Shown piece by piece: positions 57,950 to 64,000 of a DNA stretch of 64,000 nt. The position numbers and the translations under genes are program-made. The stretch spans positions 7,998,001-8,062,000 of the forward strand of contig JAUCBN010000042.1 in the NCBI GenBank assembly GCA_035048815.1, written 5' to 3'. Each line of letters starts with the position of its first letter. Position 1 is the first letter of the stretch. The notes beneath the pieces were generated by a model. It was not told the origin of the DNA, made no database searches, and saw only the letters and a program-made list of their open reading frames with translations. Source of the DNA: Abelmoschus esculentus (Eukaryota; Streptophyta; Magnoliopsida; Malvales; Malvaceae).

Positions 57950-58240
57950 TTAGGGGGGGTTGTTTTTAATAACATTATCCATTAAGATTAATTCTTGGAT
58001 GGCAGGTTCTGTGCCGCCGTGGTAGGGGCTACCTTGGCGGACTTTGTCTAAGCATATGGTTTTTGAATCAAAATTGAATTTAGTTTTAGCCTGAATTTGT
58101 TGGCATTCATCTGGTTCCTCTGGAAGCCTTAGTTCTCTGAACATGTTGATCTTCCAATTATCCCCTTTCGCTGTCGATAAGTGTTCTTCCTTTTGTCAAG
58201 AATGTTCATTAAATCAAATGACTTGTACCTTTATGATGCA
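57950..58240 (-). pseudogene. Ath3 protease C-terminal fragment
   Basis: Minus-strand text TFLTKGRTLID, then NMFRELRLPEEPDECQQIQ, corresponds to the GRPFLATG.TLID and NVFRMLKNPDNLEECHE segments of Ath2 (about 27660-27540). The active-site half is missing. Confidence 0.65.
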
Positions 58241-58332
58241 AACGCACACCATGTCAATTTATATTATTTAAGATATCGATCCCATTTTAATTTCTATAAT
58301 ATTCGATTATAAAATCGAACCAAAGCAACAAA

Positions 58333-60525
58333 TGTCACAATCCAATTTTTCCCCTTTAACTAAAGTCAAAATCCCTAATCTGAAATCCCTAGAAATTGGG
58401 GATTTTTCAAGGATTAAATTGTAACTTCTGAAAATCTAGGGCTCAATCTTTAATTTTGAAAGTTTTAACCCTTTGGGGATATTTTCACCTTTTGTTTGGA
58501 TAGTTATCTTCTTCTTCCCGTTACCAATCCAATTTTAGTTCTTCTTTATTATCTTCTTTTAATTCCAACAGTTAAGTCTGTGATTCTTATTTTATTTCCA
58601 AACCGAGTCTTTGGTCTCTGCTTTTCTCTTTTGTGCAAATCGAGTCTTGAACCATCAATCAAGTAAGTTTTTGGTAAGTCTTTTGCCTTCTTTCGATTTG
58701 TGGTTTTATGTATTAGTTCGGTTATTCTGTGACTTAGTCTTACTCGGTTATGTTGTTGTATCAGTCTTGTAAGAGTGAGTTTTCGGGTTGCTTTTTGGAA
58801 CGGTGTTTTTAGGCTTTGGTGGGTTCGGATTTAAGGGATAAGATTTGGTGTTTTTGTTCGAATTTTGTGGTTTAAAGATATTTTTGAGCGGGTTTTGGAA
58901 TCAAATCAGAGGATGAGAGAGTTCGAAAAATCTGTTGAAATAGCCTGGGGAATAATCTGGATTTTTTCAGATTTTCCCGGAAAATATGTCCTGACCCGAA
59001 ACTCGACCCGTTGACATCACTACTAACGTCATCCACTGACGTCACTGCTAACGTCATCCATTGACGTCCCTGCTGACGTCAGTGTTGACCTGATGACGTC
59101 ACTGTCGACGTCCGCATTAACCAGTGCTGACATCAGTAGTTGACTTTTTTGACCCGGTCCCACTTTATGTTTTTCGATGTCCTAAGTCCGATGGCGCTAT
59201 TCTTTTTTTTGAAATTCAAACCCTAAGTGTCATTTTTAGGGCTTTTAAGTTCGTTTTGTTATTTGGAAGTTATTTGTAACAGATTCTGAATCAGTTTCTG
59301 TTTGGTTCAGGTGACATGGATTCCGACCCCGAGCATCTGCCTCCTTCTCCTCCTGGACAACCTCCTGTTTATCAGTCTTCGGGACACACACATGAGTTTT
59401 TGATTTGTTCTGTTTCGTATAATTTTTGTTTAGTGACATAGTAGTAGTGTATCTTACCTTGTTATTATACGTAGGTTCTAACCCTGCTAGACCTAGTATT
59501 AGGACTGAACCCAATAAACGTCACTACCGGCGTTAAGTGATCTGCTAAGGTGTGTCTCTCCTAACAATTTTATATTTATTTTGTGTGCAACTTTCTGTAT
59601 ACCTGTTAATTCTGTGTAACACGTTGATTTCATCATTTCTGTTATTTTTTAAAAATAAATGCATAATTATCACGTTCTGAAATATTCACCTCTTATCTGA
59701 TTCTAAAACTGTTATGTATGCCTCCTGTTATTCTTTTAGGCATGTATTCTGATTCTGATATCTGTTCATACCTGATCATCTATACATGTCATGACATCGG
59801 TAAAATATTTGTACGGGAAAGTTCAGTGGTATCACCTATTGGTGAATATCACTTTTGATTAGTGGCTCCACCTACGGATCGAGTGTTCACTTTTGTTCAG
59901 TGACTCCACCTTCGGGTCGAGCTTCACTTATGATGGTGTGATGGAGATAGAGTGGTTCAGGGGAACCTTCTCTTCTGATGGTGTTCGGTGTTTGGGTGCA
60001 TATCATATCATACGTGCATTATATCGCATGTTCTGTTCTATTTTGTGACATGATGTCATGTTCTGAGATTATGTTATTCTTCCCTATGTTATATTTGTTT
60101 GTACTGTAAATATATTTATTTGTAACTTAGAGACACACTAGGCTCTCAAGCTTACACCCATATAGTTTTCTGTTTCAGATCTCAAACCTAAACATCGTAC
60201 GATACTTGGAGGATCTTGTTTTTCATATTTATTACGTATGTCTTTCGGTATTCAGATTATTAATGATATTTCAGAAATCATTTTTAATTCCAGATATTTT
60301 GATTATTATTTTGTAATAAACTTTGAACTTTAAATTTATTGGATAACTTATGGGTTGAACTCGATTATTTAAATGTTTAATTTTTAGTTGTTAAAATTAT
60401 TAATTATTTAATAATTTATCTGAAAATTATATTAATTTTATAAAAACCCTAACTTGCAAATCAAGTTTCAGTAACATAAACCCTAACTTTTGATCTAAGA
60501 AATTAGGTAAATTTTAGGGGTTACA
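58333..60525 (+). mobile_element. Solo LTR of the Chr1 family
   Basis: 2193 bp, TGTCACAATCC...GGGGTTACA, perfect duplications ACAAA at 58328-58332 and 60526-60530. It is the reverse orientation of Chr1. It carries the densest TGACGTCA array (59008-59140). Confidence 0.93.
59008..59140 (+). promoter_or_regulatory. Dense TGACGTCA array in solo Chr1-type LTR
   Basis: Nine sites of the TGACGTCA type in about 130 bp, three of them the perfect palindrome, spaced about 13-16 bp. Candidate bZIP-responsive enhancer in U3. Counts differ among the three LTRs of this family. Confidence 0.6.
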
Positions 60526-60530
60526 ACAAA

Positions 60531-62130
60531 TGTAAGGGACTTTTTTCCCAATTTTTGAATTGAATACAAAAAAGCAATTTCAAGAGGTAAAACACTCTCT
60601 CGATTTCCAGTTTTGCAGCTAATAAAAAAAGCATAAAAATGTCTCGTTTCTTACCTTTTCAAAGTTGATCGTCCTTTCAACTTTTTCGGTGATAATCCCA
60701 CGGTCGTTATGTCGACGAAGGGTGAACAAAAAGCGAAGGGTCGTCACTTCATTTCCTTTCATCTTCATTGGTTCTTCGAAAGGAAAAACACAAGAGTTTT
60801 GGTTTTATTTTGTTTTCGATTTCAAGAGAGAAAGAGGCTCTTTTTTATTTCGGTCGTCATAAAAAAGGAGGCTTTGATCTTTTTTGGGTTGAAGCAAGGT
60901 AGGTTTTGGAGTTTAGGGTTTCAAAAGTAGGAGAAAAAGAGATTTTAAACAATTTTCAAACTCACCGGTCACTACTAGTTTTCTGGTTTGGCTTGTCGGT
61001 TTCTGAAAAGTTATGGCATTTTTTGGGTTTGGAAGGACGAACACTATTCATCCAAATTCTCAGAACATAGAAAGAATCTGGGGTTGATTTTATTTTCGAA
61101 GATTATCAAATGAATAAAAGTTCTTTTTTCGTTTTAATTGTGTTTTATAGTCAGGAGCCTTTTAAAAATGATTTTATCTCTTCATTAAAACCTTTCGTCT
61201 CAAATTATTTCGTTCCAGAGTCCCTTTATATTTTTAAGTCTTTTCAATCTGGTCTCGATTTAGACCATAACCGTTATTTTAATAAAGGTTTAATTAGTGT
61301 TGGATCCCTCTGCGTTTTAGAAAACATCCCTGCGGCCCTTCCCCTTTTAAAATCACATTTCAAGTGCCTAAGAGTTTTTAAATTATTTCAATCAGGCCAT
61401 TGATTTCGGTTTAATTAGTTTCTGTTTTAAATCCACCCGATTGATGTTGTCTTTCTTTCAATTCAGTCCTTTTTCGTTGTAAATCAACTCTCTCGTTTTG
61501 CTTTTCTTTAATTTTAGCCACTAGTTCAAACTTTAAAAAGCTTTTTGTTTTGATTTGGTCTTGAAATTTGTGTTTTATTTTAATTTAGTCTTTTTTTAGT
61601 TTTGAAACTCATCTCCTTTACTTTTTATTTGTTGGATTATTTATTTATTTTCTTATTCACGTGTATATCTCTTTGTTGTATGCTTTTACTTTATGTTTTT
61701 TTTTATTATTATGCATTTTATTTTCCCATGTATGTACTTTTGTATATTTGTTAGATTGTGACTCGTAATTTGTTTCGTTATCTAAGCTACATCTACCTCG
61801 TTAATTAATGAACCTAATGCGATACATCTTTATTCGGTCGTAACGGGCCCGATACGAGGCGTATTGGTGGAGGTGTATATGTTTACTTTCGAATAAAGAC
61901 ACGATTAAAATAAATTTGAATTTTTAAATAAACTTTAATTTAAATGTCACTTTAAACTGGAATATTCAAAATTAATTAAGCGATATTTTGTAAAGCTGTC
62001 AATTTTAGGCGGTTTTAAACGTTAATCCCGTTTTTAATCGTAATCGACTCTTGAACCCGATTTTATTTTGAATCTCTGGTTTTTACAGTATCCGGTCTAC
62101 CAAAGTGACCGGTGGAGACTCTATTTTCTA
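60531..62130 (+). other. Unassigned AT-rich region, possible Tat/Ogre-like LTR end near 62086-62118
   Basis: No domain recognised. The reading frames at 60665-60930 and 61110-61403 have T-rich low-complexity codon use and look non-coding. Near 62086 the text TATCCGGTCTACC followed by AAAGTGACCGGTGGAGACTC resembles the LTR end and GGTGGCGACTC motif common in Tat/Ogre elements, from memory of the family. The 61835-61885 stretch (GGGCCCGATACGAGGCGTA) also looks LTR-like. Confidence 0.3.
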
Positions 62131-62714
62131 ATCCTTTTCCAAACACTTTTCTTTTTATTTTTAAAATCATTTTTAATCTTTTTTAAAAATTCTTTTCTAA
62201 ATTTTTAAGCCCTAATTTCATTTATTTTCAGATTGTTTTTCAACTAATTTTTAAACGGTTTTCAAACATTTTTTCTTCCAAATTTCCAATTCCCAAATTA
62301 TTTCTCAAATTCGTAACCCTAATTCTAAAATTTCCCTTTTCAAATTCAAATCCCTAAATTCAAAATTTCAATCCCTAATTTCCTTTTTTTAATTTATAAC
62401 CGTAATTCCCAAATTTTTAAATCTAATTTCAACTTTCCTTTTTTTTCAAAATAGTGACCCTCTTTTTACCCACCTACACACTTATTATTTTTATTATTTT
62501 AAAGAGTGTCGCTACAATATTTTTGCCCTCTCAATGTTAAATTCTATTTTTGTCCTTGAGTATAAATTTTTTTGATAAACTTAAATTTTATTTTTTAAGT
62601 ATATTATATTTTTTATCTATTTTTAGTAAAATGTAGATATTTTTATTAAAAAATATGATAAATTATTGTATTCTATGTCAAGAGCTGTTACGCAAATGGT
62701 AACACTAAAAAATA
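62131..62714. other. AT-rich sequence, nothing recognised
   Basis: T-rich runs of TTTTTAAA, CCCTAATTTC and similar, perhaps decayed repeat leader. No ORF or structural feature. Confidence 0.5.
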
Positions 62715-63776
62715 TATTATGGATTATTCATGTCAAGTTATCTTTGGTACCAACCAATCAAATATATTTATTTAATTATTTTTTGGCATAAAGATAATTT
62801 TAACCCTTAACGTTTATAGTTTTTGTCGTTTTGGTCCTTATTCTTTTTTTGAGATAAATTTAGCCCTTAACCTATATCTTTTTGAAAAATAGCTTATTTT
62901 TTAACTAGCTTGATGACTGGACCGTTAAAAATTTAACGATGATATATATATATGAAATATAATTTTAAATGACATGGAATATAACTTATCAAATACATAT
63001 ATATATATATATATAGAATATAATTTTATTCTAATATAAAATATAAAACAATTAAAATTAAAATAAAATATTAAAAATTAATTAATTCTAAAATAAAAGA
63101 TTATTAAACATTCTTAACCCTAACTACGATAAAATCAAAATCTTATTTGAATTGTGTTTATATTTTTTATTATATTTTTTATATTTATTATATTTTTATA
63201 TATTTTTATATTTTTTATATTCGAATTGTGTTTATATTTTTTATTATATTTATTCTAAAATAAAAATATAAACACAATTCGAATAAAATTTTGATTTTAT
63301 CGTAGTTAGAGTTAAGAATGTTTAATAATCTTTTATTTTAGAATTAATTAATTTTTAATATTTTATTTGAATTTTAATTATTTTATATTTTATATTAGAA
63401 TAAAATTATATTCCATATATATATATGATAGGTTACATTTCAAGTCATTTAAAAAATTATATTCTATATATATATCATCGTTAAATTTTTAACGGTCCAG
63501 TCATCAACCTAGTTAAAAAATAAGCTATTTGTCAAAAAGATATAGGTTAAGGGTTAAATTTATCCAAAAAAGAATAAGGGCCAAAACGACAAAAACTATA
63601 AACAGTAAGGGTTAAAATTATCTTTATGCCTTATTTTTTTTACCTCATCTTTTAATTTATACTAAATATTAGTGAAGATTCACTTGATAAAAAGATGAGA
63701 TAAAAAAAATAATTAAGTAGATATATTTAATTGATTGGTTCCATAAATGACGTGGCAAAAATAACTCATGATATAA
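62715..63776. mobile_element. Fold-back element with ~450-bp inverted arms
   Basis: The left arm (about 62715-63172) and right arm (about 63266-63776) are inverted copies with high identity, e.g. GCATAAAGATAATTTTAACCC at 62785 and its complement at about 63608-63629, and AACGGTCCAGTCATC at 63490 against its complement at 62918. The spacer is about 90 bp of AT-rich DNA. No coding capacity; a MITE-like or fold-back DNA transposon, class not determined. The right arm carries a 78-bp hairpin insert. Confidence 0.75.
63633..63710. mobile_element. 78-bp hairpin inserted in one arm of the fold-back
   Basis: The ends ATTTTTTTTA.CTCATCTTTT and their complement pair with one mismatch, and the centre has AGTGA-AGAT-TCACT. 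The left arm of the large fold-back lacks this segment, so it is a later insertion, probably a tiny MITE. Confidence 0.5.
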
Positions 63777-64000
63777 TCTTTTCCCTATAACTTATTTTAA
63801 TGACACAAGATGTCATATTTTTATTTATTTAATTATTTAAACTTATTTTTAAAACCAATATCTAAAATTTTCAAATTTAACATTTAAAAATCATATCTAT
63901 CTTTTTAAAGATATAACTTAGAAATAGGTGCCTAAACTATATTTTTTTTTTCTGAAATAGGCGTCTAATATGATTTTGGCTGAAATAGGTGCATAAAATT
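63777..64000. other. AT-rich tail with three ~30-bp repeats at the edge
   Basis: Three copies of a GAAATAGGTGCCTAAA-like unit (near 63920, 63953 and 63980) run into the window edge. Likely the start of another repeat. Confidence 0.45.

Larger units (their letters stand above)
54780..58332 (-). mobile_element. Ath3: decayed Athila-like element, truncated
   Basis: Minus-strand order: protease C-terminus (58240-57950), intergenic region with TATA box, ORF3 (57407-55860), 3' UTR with hairpin module, polypurine tract, and the start of a 3' LTR (TGATAAGTTC) at 55045. The lower end of the LTR is uncertain. The upper end is lost near 58250-58332, before the Chr1-type solo LTR. As in Ath1, no RT, RNase H or integrase lies between protease and ORF3. 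Confidence 0.7.

Noticed and set aside
60665..61403. Frames of 65-97 codons in the AT-rich right part
   Set aside because: Low-complexity Phe/Lys/Ser-rich text with no domain and no relatives in the window. Looks non-coding.

Overview
The window is repeat-dense plant nuclear DNA, very probably from a eudicot. It is AT-rich and consists almost entirely of nested Ty3/gypsy LTR retrotransposons. I found no convincing host gene, rRNA, tRNA gene or CRISPR. The plant origin rests on three things: Athila-type gag/protease/ORF3 proteins primed by tRNA-Asp, chromoviruses with a chromodomain primed by initiator tRNA-Met, and plant-type telomere repeats (CCCTAAA).

Layout (names are mine). Ath1 (+) is Athila-like. 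It enters from the left edge and ends at 21653: gag, protease, ORF3, 3' UTR, 3' LTR. A solo LTR of the 'Big' family (4101-7516) splits ORF3, and a complete Big element, Big1 (-, 8676-20379), splits the 3' LTR. A short unassigned flank follows (21654-21981). Chr1 (-, 21982-54035) is a chromovirus whose own length is about 8.9 kb, stretched to 32 kb by four later insertions: Ath2 (-, 23022-31756) in its 3' LTR, an Ath2-type solo LTR (33169-34540), Big2 (+, 34589-44072) in the integrase C-terminus, and a Big solo LTR (45859-49383) in the RT. Old flank and a decayed Athila relative, Ath3 (-, about 54780-58332), follow. Then come a solo Chr1-type LTR (+, 58333-60525), an AT-rich stretch with a possible Tat/Ogre-like LTR end, and a fold-back element of about 1 kb (62715-63776).

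Eight insertions have perfect 5-bp target-site duplications: GCAGA, CTTTT, AGTTT, AAGAC, TCCAA, CCGAG, CCTTA and ACAAA. The nesting order can therefore be read directly.

How the parts work together. Ath1, Ath2 and Ath3 share a 3' module. It has two 8-bp hairpins with AGGA loops, each followed by a TTTGAGTTT/G-run tract (the second is the polypurine tract), and between them three hairpins with 6-bp stems and 14-nt loops. Sequence differences preserve the pairing, so this looks like a conserved RNA structure. Ath1 and Ath3 both lack RT, RNase H and integrase between protease and ORF3, and both have a TATA box upstream of ORF3. The Big family has 3.3-3.6 kb LTRs around an internal region with no gag, protease or RT. 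Both complete copies carry the same integrase deletion and the same nonsense codon, which points to a non-autonomous lineage moved in trans. All coding regions are broken, largely by C-to-T/G-to-A nonsense changes as expected for methylated elements.
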